Notes under the pieces: generated by a model | The model's database searches: none | Told to the model about the DNA's origin: nothing | The model's input: only the letters and a program-made list of their open reading frames with translations | Program-made: the position numbers and the translations under genes | NCBI GenBank assembly: GCA_029256465.1 | Contig: JAQSXW010000004.1 | Location: 1 to 14,501 of the forward strand | Reading direction: 5' to 3' | From: Evtepia sp. | GTDB taxonomy: Bacteria > Bacillota > Clostridia > Oscillospirales > Oscillospiraceae | DNA: 14,501 nucleotides | Shown here: positions 6,815 to 13,406 of the stretch, one piece after another | How positions within the stretch are numbered: the stretch's first letter is position 1 | Layout: each line of letters begins with the position of its first letter

Positions 6815-6873
6815 GTTAGAACTGTTTGGAAATAATGAAAGAAAAAGAGATAATAGAGTTAGAGGTGTGAGAA

Positions 6874-7755
6874 ATGACTTTCCTCAACTACCTAATTAGT
6901 GGCATTAGTTTGGGAAGCATCTATGCGATCATTGCCTTGGGTTACACCATGGTTTATGGGATTGCAAAAATGCTCAACTTTGCCCATGGTGATGTCATTA
7001 TGATTGGCGCATATGTGGCGTTTTTTGCCACAACTTCTCAATCCCTGCCCCCAGTGATTGCGGTGCTGGCAGCAATCCTTTGCTGTACCATTCTGGGTGT
7101 TGCAGTTGAATTTTTGGCCTATCGGCCGCTGCGTGGGGCAACGTCTCTGGCGGTCCTGATAACAGCCATTGGTGTCTCCTTCTTTTTACAAAATTTTGCA
7201 TTGATTCGATGGGGTTCCAATCCAAAAACCTTTCCTACGATGGTACCATTTGAGCGAATTTCGCTGTTTAATGGTGCGCTGCTGATTTCGGGGGAAGCCA
7301 TTACCACAATTCTTGCCTGTATCATCGTCATGGTGGGGCTGACGCTCTTTACCAAGAAAACCAAGATGGGAAAGGCAATGCGTGCCGTATCGGAAGATAA
7401 AGGTGCAGCTCAGCTTATGGGCATCAATGTGAACTTAACCATATCCGTGACCTTTGCCATTGGTTCCGCACTGGCAGGCGTAGCCGGAGTCTTACTCTGC
7501 TCCATGTATCCGACCTTGGTGCCCACCACGGGCGCTATGCCCGGTATCAAGGCATTTACAGCCGCGGTGTTTGGAGGAATTGGTTCCATTCCTGGGGCCA
7601 TGCTGGGCGGCATTCTGCTGGGCGTCATAGAGATTTTCGGCAAGGCCTACATATCCACCCAGCTTTCTGATGCCATTGTGTTTGCTGTTTTGATTGTGGT
7701 TCTTCTGGTAAAGCCTACTGGGCTCTTGGGCAAGAAGATCCGCGAGAAAGTCTGA
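6874..7755 (+). CDS. livH: Branched-chain amino acid ABC transporter, permease
   Basis: This 293-residue, very hydrophobic protein is one of two membrane subunits of the Liv importer. It begins with the typical LivH sequence FLNYLISGISLGSIYAIIALGYTMVYGIAKMLNFAHGDVIMIGAY, in which the NFAHG motif is diagnostic. The later GKAMRAVSEDKGAAQLMGINV segment (about residues 168-188) is the cytoplasmic coupling loop that contacts the ATPases, and the end GIGSIPGAMLGGILLGVIE is again family-typical. About eight transmembrane segments can be counted by eye. GAGGTG lies about 8 nt before the ATG. livM begins 10 nt after its stop codon. Confidence 0.95.
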   Translation: MTFLNYLISGISLGSIYAIIALGYTMVYGIAKMLNFAHGDVIMIGAYVAFFATTSQSLPPVIAVLAAILCCTILGVAVEFLAYRPLRGATSLAVLITAIGVSFFLQNFALIRWGSNPKTFPTMVPFERISLFNGALLISGEAITTILACIIVMVGLTLFTKKTKMGKAMRAVSEDKGAAQLMGINVNLTISVTFAIGSALAGVAGVLLCSMYPTLVPTTGAMPGIKAFTAAVFGGIGSIPGAMLGGILLGVIEIFGKAYISTQLSDAIVFAVLIVVLLVKPTGLLGKKIREKV

Positions 7756-7765
7756 GGTGAGAGCG

Positions 7766-8854
7766 ATGAAAGACAAACGGATCAGTCATGATACCATCAA
7801 TTCCTTTGTAAACTACGGAATTGTGCTTGTTCTTTACCTTGTGTTCCAAGCGTTGACCACTACTGGAAATCTGTCAGGAACGTTTACCAGCCAATTGGTT
7901 CCGATCTGTGTTTATATTGTAATGGCCATTTCCCTCAACCTTGTGGTGGGTATTTCCGGTGAACTGAGCTTAGGTCATGCTGGATTTATGAGTGTAGGAG
8001 CATTTACCGGTGTGATTGTTTCTGCTGCATTGGTGGATTCGGTTCCCTCTGCACCCATTCGATTAACCATTGCGATTCTGATTGGCGCGGTATTTGCAGC
8101 ACTTGCCGGGCTTTTGGTTGGCATTCCTGTTCTTCGCCTCCATGGTGACTATTTGGCCATTGTCACCTTGGCCTTTGGTGAAATCATTAAAAATATCGTG
8201 AACTGTTTCTATGTTGGGCTCGACCAAACGGGACTTCATTTTAGCATGAAGAGTACGACGAACTTAGGAATGGATGAGACTGGGGCTGTCATCATCAATG
8301 GTCCCATGGGAGCGTTGGGAATTACAAAGACAGCCACCTTCCTCTCTGGCGTTATTCTGGTGCTGATTACCCTATTTGTCATTCAAAACTTAATTCATAG
8401 CCGTTCTGGGCGTGCCATTATGGCCATTCGTGATAACCGGATTGCGGCAGAAGCGAGCGGTTTGAATATTACGAAGTACAAGCTCATGGCCTTTGTGACT
8501 TCTGCTGCCTTTGCCGGTATGGCAGGTGTACTTTATGCCATGAATTATTCTACGGTAGTCGCAAAGAAATTCGACTTTAACACTTCTATCTTAGTGCTGG
8601 TTTTTGTGGTCTTGGGCGGCCTTGGAAACATTCGCGGCTCGATGATTGCAGCTGCACTACTCACCATTTTGCCTGAACTTTTGCGTGAATATAACATGTA
8701 CCGTATGCTGGTCTATGCCATTATCTTGATCTTGGTTATGCTGATCACGAACAACGAACAGGCGATTGCGCTGCGGCGTAGGGTTACGTTCAAGATCGTT
8801 GAGATGTGGAAGCGCCTGACCACAAAGAACAAGGCGGGAGGTGTTTCAGAATGA
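7766..8854 (+). CDS. livM: Branched-chain amino acid ABC transporter, permease
   Basis: This 362-residue polytopic protein is the second membrane subunit, partner of LivH. The LivM signature is clear: MAISLNLVVGISGELSLGHAGFMSVGAFTG (about residues 50-80), and the coupling loop SRSGRAIMAIRDNRIAAEASGLNITKYKLMAFVTSAAFAGMAGVLYA in the second half. The end after NNEQAIALRRRV is a charged cytoplasmic tail. I chose the ATG at 7766, which has GAGGTGA 5-6 nt upstream; the in-frame GTG at 7757 overlaps that ribosome binding site and is unlikely. Its TGA overlaps the livG start codon in an ATGA arrangement, so translation of the two is coupled. Confidence 0.94.
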   Translation: MKDKRISHDTINSFVNYGIVLVLYLVFQALTTTGNLSGTFTSQLVPICVYIVMAISLNLVVGISGELSLGHAGFMSVGAFTGVIVSAALVDSVPSAPIRLTIAILIGAVFAALAGLLVGIPVLRLHGDYLAIVTLAFGEIIKNIVNCFYVGLDQTGLHFSMKSTTNLGMDETGAVIINGPMGALGITKTATFLSGVILVLITLFVIQNLIHSRSGRAIMAIRDNRIAAEASGLNITKYKLMAFVTSAAFAGMAGVLYAMNYSTVVAKKFDFNTSILVLVFVVLGGLGNIRGSMIAAALLTILPELLREYNMYRMLVYAIILILVMLITNNEQAIALRRRVTFKIVEMWKRLTTKNKAGGVSE

Positions 8855-9690
8855 ATAAGACAAAGATGGTAAACCTTCCGAGTGATAATTTGATCCCAGA
8901 GCGCGATATAGATAAGACCCCCATTTTGGAAGCACGGCACCTGGGCATTGATTTCGGTGGTCTTACTGCGGTAGACGATTTTAATATGGTCATTGGCCGC
9001 ACCGAAATTGCTGGTCTGATTGGACCCAACGGCGCAGGCAAAACCACGGTGTTTAATTTGCTTACTAAGGTTTATCAGCCTACACGTGGTACGATCTTAC
9101 TTGACCGTAAAGATACTGCTGGTATGAATACGGAACAGGTGAACCGAGCGGGAATCGCCCGTACGTTTCAGAATATCCGTCTGTTTGACAAGCTTACGGT
9201 GGAAGAAAATGTAAAGGTAGGATTGCATAATTCCACGCAGTACAGTATGTTTGATGGCATTTTTCGCACGCCTAGGTACTGGAAGAAAGAAAAGATTGCC
9301 CATGAGAGAACCATGGAGCTGCTCTCCATCTTTGATATGCAGGGCATGGCCAATCGGAAGGCGGGCTCACTGCCTTATGGCGCCCAGCGACGCCTGGAGA
9401 TTGTTCGCGCTTTGGGAACCAATCCATCCCTTTTGCTGTTGGATGAGCCTGCCGCTGGAATGAACCCATCTGAGACGGCAGAACTCATGGAAAACATCCA
9501 AAAGATTCGAGATACCTTTGAGATTGCGATTATGCTAATTGAGCACGACATGAGCTTAGTAATGAATATCTGCGAGGGAATTGCCGTTTTAAACTACGGA
9601 AAAATCATTGCAAAGGGAACACCGGAAGAGATCCAATCGAATCCCCAAGTCATCGAGGCCTATCTGGGCAAACAGAAGGAGGGCGAGTGA
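8851..9690 (+). CDS. livG: Branched-chain amino acid ABC transporter, ATP-binding protein
   Basis: This 279-residue protein is the first of two nucleotide-binding subunits that power the Liv importer. Walker A GPNGAGKTT is at residues 58-66, the Q-loop in RTFQNIRLF near 105-112, the ABC signature in the divergent LivG form LPYGAQRRLEIVRAL at 174-188, Walker B LLLLDEPAAGMNP at 194-206, and the switch histidine at 232 in LIEHDM. The long insert between Q-loop and signature (about 125-155) is typical of LivG. Compared with E. coli LivG there is an N-terminal extension of about 20 polar residues of unknown purpose. GGGAGGTG lies 7 nt before the ATG at 8851, which overlaps the livM stop; the frame is open further upstream but has no better start. 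Confidence 0.95.
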   Translation: MNKTKMVNLPSDNLIPERDIDKTPILEARHLGIDFGGLTAVDDFNMVIGRTEIAGLIGPNGAGKTTVFNLLTKVYQPTRGTILLDRKDTAGMNTEQVNRAGIARTFQNIRLFDKLTVEENVKVGLHNSTQYSMFDGIFRTPRYWKKEKIAHERTMELLSIFDMQGMANRKAGSLPYGAQRRLEIVRALGTNPSLLLLDEPAAGMNPSETAELMENIQKIRDTFEIAIMLIEHDMSLVMNICEGIAVLNYGKIIAKGTPEEIQSNPQVIEAYLGKQKEGE

Positions 9691-9691
9691 C

Positions 9692-10399
9692 ATGAGTATG
9701 CTAAAGGTAGAGGAAATTCATGTCTACTATGGCAGTATTTATGCCATCAAGGGTATTTCTTTCGAAGTGAATGAAGGGGAAATTGTGACGCTCATTGGTG
9801 CCAACGGCGCGGGAAAGTCCACCACCCTGAAAACAGTTTCCGGTATGATGAAGCCAAAGAGCGGAGGCGTTTTCTTTGAGGGAACCTCCCTATTGGGCGT
9901 AAAGCCTCATGCAATTGTGGGGCTGGGGATGGCACATTGTCCGGAAGGACGTCGTATTTTTCAGGAGATGACGGTGCAAGAGAACCTAGAGATGGGCGCT
10001 TATACCAGGCCCAAAAGCGAAATCTCAGATTCCATTGCGCATGTCTACGAGCTGTTTCCCCGTATGAAGGAGCGCTTTAAGCAGATTTCCGGAACCCTTT
10101 CCGGCGGCGAACAGCAGATGCTGGCGATGGGTCGAGCCATGATGTCGAAGCCTAAGCTTTTGATGCTGGACGAGCCTTCCATGGGCCTCGCGCCCCTTTT
10201 GGTTGAGGAGATTTTCCGCATTATCCAGGACCTGAATCGTGCCGGAACTACGATTCTACTTGTAGAGCAAAATGCCCAGATGGCACTATCCATCGCCAAC
10301 CGCGGGTATGTGCTGGAAACCGGGCGAATCATTACCAGCGCAAAAGCAGCTGACCTGTTAAAAGACGAGGCAGTGAAAAAGGCATATTTGGGCGGATAA
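9692..10399 (+). CDS. livF: Branched-chain amino acid ABC transporter, ATP-binding protein
   Basis: This 235-residue protein is the second ATPase of the Liv importer and pairs with LivG. It carries Walker A GANGAGKST at residues 36-44, the Q-loop in GRRIFQEMTVQENL, the canonical signature LSGGEQQ at 136-142, and Walker B LLMLDEPSMGLAP at 156-168. As is usual for LivF the switch residue is Gln193 in VEQN instead of histidine, so the two composite ATP sites of the LivG-LivF dimer are not identical. The start at 9692 is preceded by AAGGAGGGC 7 nt away and lies 1 nt after the livG stop codon. A terminator follows the gene by 15 nt, closing the operon. Confidence 0.95.
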   Translation: MSMLKVEEIHVYYGSIYAIKGISFEVNEGEIVTLIGANGAGKSTTLKTVSGMMKPKSGGVFFEGTSLLGVKPHAIVGLGMAHCPEGRRIFQEMTVQENLEMGAYTRPKSEISDSIAHVYELFPRMKERFKQISGTLSGGEQQMLAMGRAMMSKPKLLMLDEPSMGLAPLLVEEIFRIIQDLNRAGTTILLVEQNAQMALSIANRGYVLETGRIITSAKAADLLKDEAVKKAYLGG

Positions 10400-10413
10400 C
10401 GGCAGAATAGACA

Positions 10414-10456
10414 AACAGGACAGGGAACCCATTAGGAATTCCTTGTCCTGTTTTCT
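10414..10456 (+). terminator. Rho-independent terminator of the liv operon
   Basis: AACAGGACAGGGAA (10414-10427) pairs with TTCCTTGTCCTGTT (10439-10452) in a 14-bp stem containing one G-U pair and an 11-nt loop. The 3' arm runs into TTTTCTT. The A-rich 5' side means it could also work weakly on the other strand. Confidence 0.85.
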
Positions 10457-10468
10457 TGAAACTGGAAG

Positions 10469-10497
10469 TTGAAAATGTGGCTACTTTGTGCTAAAGT
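10469..10497 (+). promoter_or_regulatory. Possible promoter of the phospholipase C-like gene
   Basis: TTGAAA (10469-10474) is followed after 17 nt by TAAAGT (10492-10497), a 4 of 6 match to the -10 consensus. No better pair was found in the 140-nt gap. Transcription would start near 10504, just ahead of a perfect dyad at 10523-10545. Confidence 0.35.
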
Positions 10498-10522
10498 TAG
10501 TCGAATCACCACAATGATTTTC

Positions 10523-10545
10523 TTCCGATACTTGTAGTATCGGAA
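10523..10545. promoter_or_regulatory. Perfect 9-bp dyad upstream of the phospholipase C-like gene
   Basis: TTCCGATAC (10523-10531) and GTATCGGAA (10537-10545) are exact reverse complements around TTGTA. It lies about 50 nt before the start codon with no T-run after it, so it is more like an operator or a 5' RNA hairpin than a terminator. Which protein, if any, binds it cannot be told. Confidence 0.4.
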
Positions 10546-10592
10546 CCGACTGCGGCATAGAATGAAATCGTTGTAGAAGGGAAGTGTCGGTG

Positions 10593-11279
10593 ATGCCGAA
10601 TTATGTAGCCCATGAGCTCTTTGGCGAACAGGTGCGAGAGCGCCTTGAGCCAGAATTGCAGTGGGCTTTGGATGCGGAGCCCGAAGCGTTTCGCTGTGGA
10701 CTCTACGGCCCAGATCCCCTGTTATTTTTACCATGTGGACTGCATCTGTCTCGATTGCTCCATAACACATGGAAGCAGAATTCTGCACCCAAAATGCAAA
10801 GTATGTTGGAACAGGGATCAGCCGGAGAAAAAAGCTTTGCAGCAGGATATCTCTGCCACCTGATCTTAGACGATCTCTGTCATCATCGGATTTACCGCTT
10901 AATGAAGGAGGACGGGCTTTCTCACCGCTGCCTTGAGGTGGGACTGGATTGGCTCATTCTCAAAAAATCAGGGGAACTACGGTTTCCGGTTCCTTATGTG
11001 GAAGAGAAAAAACGTATCAGTGAATTTGCTGCCGAGCTCATCCATCCGGTGAAGCCGCTTGAGTACCGAATGGGTCTTGCCAGCATGGGACTTCTTTGCA
11101 AGCAAATGACGCAAGTAGGAAAGTTCTATCGAAGGAAATTAACCTTGGGCTATCGGGAACCCGTTGGGGAGTTGTTTCGAATTCTAGAGGAGACGATTGA
11201 CAACGCTGTCTCGCTCATTGGCCAGTTTGCTGCAGGAGACCTAGTGCTTGTAGAAGGAGAGTTGGTCGGAGCTTATTGA
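10593..11279 (+). CDS. Zinc-dependent phospholipase C family protein
   Basis: This 228-residue protein has the pattern of the bacterial zinc-dependent phospholipase C fold (Zn_dep_PLPC). The start MPNYVAHELFG places a conserved His7 at the N-terminus. GLYGPDPLLF (37-45) supplies Asp41, HLSRLLHNTW supplies His51 and His57, AGYLCHLILDDLCHHRIY (84-101) supplies His89, Asp93/94 and His97/98, and SHRCLEVGLDWLIL (110-123) supplies the last His/Glu/Asp set. Together these can hold a zinc cluster. Unlike secreted toxins of the fold there is no signal peptide, so the clostridial short members are probably cytosolic and their substrate is unknown; phospholipase activity is not shown. I chose ATG 10593, with GAAGGGA about 10 nt upstream; an in-frame GTG at 10584 lies too close to that site. 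Its last 7 nt overlap the convergent neighbour. Confidence 0.8.
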   Translation: MPNYVAHELFGEQVRERLEPELQWALDAEPEAFRCGLYGPDPLLFLPCGLHLSRLLHNTWKQNSAPKMQSMLEQGSAGEKSFAAGYLCHLILDDLCHHRIYRLMKEDGLSHRCLEVGLDWLILKKSGELRFPVPYVEEKKRISEFAAELIHPVKPLEYRMGLASMGLLCKQMTQVGKFYRRKLTLGYREPVGELFRILEETIDNAVSLIGQFAAGDLVLVEGELVGAY

Positions 11280-12013
11280 AACTCCGTCATATTTTCCCGA
11301 TACCGTTTCGGCATTTTCGACATTTGTAGCTTTGGATTAAAACGGGACTCAATGGCGACGGTGCTGTAGAAATTCCGCCATAGTTTGCGGGTTTCTAGTT
11401 CACGTATTTCCGGTTCCTGCAAGCTGAGTGTTTCCAGCGGGAGAATCCTCCAGATGCCCGACGAGTAACAGAGTGCCTCTTTGTGAGTTCTGTCGTAGAT
11501 CAGGAAGGACTCCTTTGCAAAACGATCACAGAAATGGGAACGCAAAAGGGGAAGCACACGGTTTTTGGGCGTAATTTCTCCGACTAGCACGTGGGAAAAG
11601 TCGGAAAAGCGGAGAAACCCTTGGAGCATATGGGCTTCATGGGTGAGATGACGGACGGCATTCGAGAGAATCAAAACTCGGTCATCTGTGGGATCGAGTA
11701 GCGGACCTTTGTAAACATTGGCGTAAATAAAATCATAAATATGACGCTCCTTTTGGGGTAGACAGGTGAGGAATGCATACGTTGCAAGCTGTCTGGCCTG
11801 AAGGGAGATTTTTGCTTTTAGGAGGAGGTACAGTTTGCGGGCGCAGGCAGAATCTGAGTCGATTAGGCGAAGGGGATAGAGGGAATATTGTTCATCTCCA
11901 GAAAGAAAGAAATAAAAGGGATATTCCCTATGCTGAAAGCTTTCTGAGATACAAGTGAGGAAGCCGGCAAAAGAACCATCGTATACGTAAGTCACTTGTG
12001 GCCAAATGGACAT
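11273..12013 (-). CDS. TIGR03915-type putative DNA repair protein (DUF4130)
   Basis: This 246-residue protein matches the TIGR03915/DUF4130 family of putative DNA-metabolism proteins. In other bacteria this domain sits beside, or is fused to, a uracil-DNA-glycosylase-like domain and is paired with a radical SAM gene. Its biochemical activity is not known to me. Family hallmarks visible are YVYDGSFAGFLTC (about residues 9-21), the centre VRHLTHEAHMLQGFLRF (about 119-135), ITPKNRVLPLLRSHFCDRF, and the C-terminal LWRNFYSTVAIESRFN...MPKRYRENMTEF. No glycosylase domain is attached here. I chose the ATG at 12013 because AGGAGG lies 6 nt upstream and the family begins there; 17 codons of open frame further upstream have no such site. 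The gene begins 10 nt after the radical SAM stop codon, and its ribosome binding site overlaps that stop (TAGGAGG), so the two are co-translated. Confidence 0.85.
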   Translation of the reverse strand: MSIWPQVTYVYDGSFAGFLTCISESFQHREYPFYFFLSGDEQYSLYPLRLIDSDSACARKLYLLLKAKISLQARQLATYAFLTCLPQKERHIYDFIYANVYKGPLLDPTDDRVLILSNAVRHLTHEAHMLQGFLRFSDFSHVLVGEITPKNRVLPLLRSHFCDRFAKESFLIYDRTHKEALCYSSGIWRILPLETLSLQEPEIRELETRKLWRNFYSTVAIESRFNPKLQMSKMPKRYRENMTEFQ

Positions 12014-12023
12014 AGAAAACCTC

Positions 12024-13280
12024 CTAAGAATCAAATAGCGAGAGCTGTTCCGGAGCTTTCTCAAAAAGTGAGGGCTTCTCTAAGGCCACCAGATTGCGTA
12101 GCACACTGTCTGGCTTCAGTCGAAGCGCCTCGTGCATTGCGCCGGAGCAGGTGATAAAGTATTGGGCACGCTTCAAGACAATGCCCAATTTCTTCAGAGA
12201 ATCGAAGTCCAAAGTGCGCCACTGGCGGGCGGACAAGATTCGTCTTGCGCCTGTGGGGCCAATACCCGGAACCCGAAGCAGGGTGCGGTAATCTGCCCGA
12301 TTGACCTCCACGGGGAACTGCTCCATATGATTTAAGGCCCAGGTTGCTTTTGGATCGACAAGCGGATTCAGCGAGGGATACTTCTCACTGAGGATTTCTT
12401 CTGATTTAAAGTGATAGAAGCGGAGCAGCCAGTCCGCCTGATACAGACGATGTTCCCTGAGCAGCGGGGGCTGAAATTCTTGAGGAGACGGGAGCAGAGT
12501 GCTGTCGGAAATGGGAACATAGGCAGAGAAAAATACCCGCTTTAACTGGTACTTTTGATAGAGTCCTTCCGTTAAACGAAGGATTTGAAAGTCGGATTCC
12601 GCGGTTGCTCCAATAATCATTTGTGTCGATTGACCAGCAGGAGCAAAGGAAGGGGCATGCCGATAGCGTTTCTCCTCTTCACGTGAAATTTGAATGGCGG
12701 TTTGGATTTGGGACATCGGGCGCAGGATATCCCCACGATGTTTATCTGGTGCCAATAAGGAGAGACTGGTCTCCGAAGGAAGTTCAATATTCACCGAAAG
12801 ACGGTCACAAAGCTCTCCAAGACGTCTGAGTAACAGAGGGTCAGCACCTGGAATGGCCTTAGCGTGAATATAGCCAGAAAAGCCATATTCATGACGCAAA
12901 AGAGATAAAGCGGTAATCATCCGTTCTGTGGTGTGGTCGGGACTTACTGCTACAGCAGAACTTAGGAATAAACCTTCAATATAGTTTCTGCGGTAAAATT
13001 CAATGGTGAGGTCTGCCAATTCACGAGGGGTAAAAGAGGTGCGGCGCAGATCATTGGAGCGGCGATTAACACAATACTGACAATCGTAAATACAGACGTT
13101 AGTGAACAGCACCTTGAGCAGAGTGACACAGCGCCCATCGGAAGAAAAAGAATGGCAGCAGCCGCTTGGCAATGTGTTCCCAATGCGACCCATTCGATTC
13201 CGATCAAGGCCGCTGGAGGTACAGGCTGCGTCATACTTGGCACCCGCTGTGAGGATGGAGAGCTTATCCATTAAATCCAA
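12024..13280 (-). CDS. Putative DNA modification/repair radical SAM protein (TIGR03916 type)
   Basis: This 418-residue protein is a radical SAM enzyme. C63xxxC67xxC70 (CIYDCQYC) binds the 4Fe-4S cluster that cleaves S-adenosylmethionine to the 5'-deoxyadenosyl radical. The surrounding sequence (SSSG-like start, CHSFSSDGRC, FYRRNYIEGLFLSSAV, GYIHAKAIPGADP, RLSVNIELPSE, FAPAGQSTQMIIGAT, LREHRLYQADWLLRFY) fits the TIGR03916 family closely. Cys20, Cys41/42 and Cys51 lie ahead of the main motif. VNRADYRTLLRVPGIGPTGARRIL near residues 325-350 is a helix-hairpin-helix DNA-binding element. The last residues, EQLSLFDS, contain QLSLF, a consensus sliding-clamp motif. The substrate is unknown. I chose the TTG at 13280-13278 as start because GGAGG (13292-13288) is exactly 7 nt upstream; the ATG at 13271, 3 codons later, is 16 nt from it. 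A promoter and two LexA-like dyads precede the gene. Confidence 0.85.
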   Translation of the reverse strand: MDLMDKLSILTAGAKYDAACTSSGLDRNRMGRIGNTLPSGCCHSFSSDGRCVTLLKVLFTNVCIYDCQYCVNRRSNDLRRTSFTPRELADLTIEFYRRNYIEGLFLSSAVAVSPDHTTERMITALSLLRHEYGFSGYIHAKAIPGADPLLLRRLGELCDRLSVNIELPSETSLSLLAPDKHRGDILRPMSQIQTAIQISREEEKRYRHAPSFAPAGQSTQMIIGATAESDFQILRLTEGLYQKYQLKRVFFSAYVPISDSTLLPSPQEFQPPLLREHRLYQADWLLRFYHFKSEEILSEKYPSLNPLVDPKATWALNHMEQFPVEVNRADYRTLLRVPGIGPTGARRILSARQWRTLDFDSLKKLGIVLKRAQYFITCSGAMHEALRLKPDSVLRNLVALEKPSLFEKAPEQLSLFDS

Positions 13281-13295
13281 AAAAACACCTCCAAA

Positions 13296-13325
13296 TGGAA
13301 CACTTGTCCATGGAACAAATGTACC
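13296..13325. promoter_or_regulatory. Two tandem LexA-box-like dyads
   Basis: On the minus strand GTACATTTGTTC (13324-13313) and GGACAAGTGTTC (13309-13298) each differ by one base from the symmetric GAAC-N4-GTTC core bound by Firmicute LexA. Both keep a perfect GTTCCA half and repeat with a 15-bp period. The upstream one covers the predicted transcription start and the other lies in the leader. The LexA assignment is inference. Confidence 0.4.
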
Positions 13326-13329
13326 ATAC

Positions 13330-13359
13330 ATTATGGCAGATGGATATCCAAGTTGTCAA
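13330..13359 (-). promoter_or_regulatory. Sigma-A type promoter of the radical SAM/DUF4130 unit
   Basis: On the minus strand a perfect -35 box TTGACA (13359-13354) is followed after 18 nt by CATAAT (13335-13330), a 5 of 6 match. Transcription would begin near 13323, about 43 nt before the TTG start codon. Confidence 0.7.
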
Positions 13360-13361
13360 GA

Positions 13362-13403
13362 CAAAAGAATAAGGGCCTAACAAAAATGTTAGCCCCTTAT
13401 TCT
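13362..13403 (-). terminator. Rho-independent terminator of the mtnA-aldolase unit
   Basis: On the minus strand AGAATAAGGGGCTAAC (13403-13388) pairs with GTTAGGCCCTTATTCT (13381-13366), 16 bp with one mismatch and a 6-nt loop ATTTTT. It continues into TTTGT. It begins just 4 nt after the aldolase stop codon and ends only a few nt before the -35 box of the next unit, so adjacent transcripts are cleanly insulated. Confidence 0.85.
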
Positions 13404-13406
13404 AAA

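Noticed and set aside
11773..11958. 61-codon plus-strand frame inside the DUF4130 gene
   Set aside because: Antisense shadow of a gene with clear family motifs and a good ribosome binding site.
12094..12335. Two overlapping plus-strand frames of 65 and 67 codons
   Set aside because: Both are antisense shadows of the helix-hairpin-helix region of the radical SAM gene.
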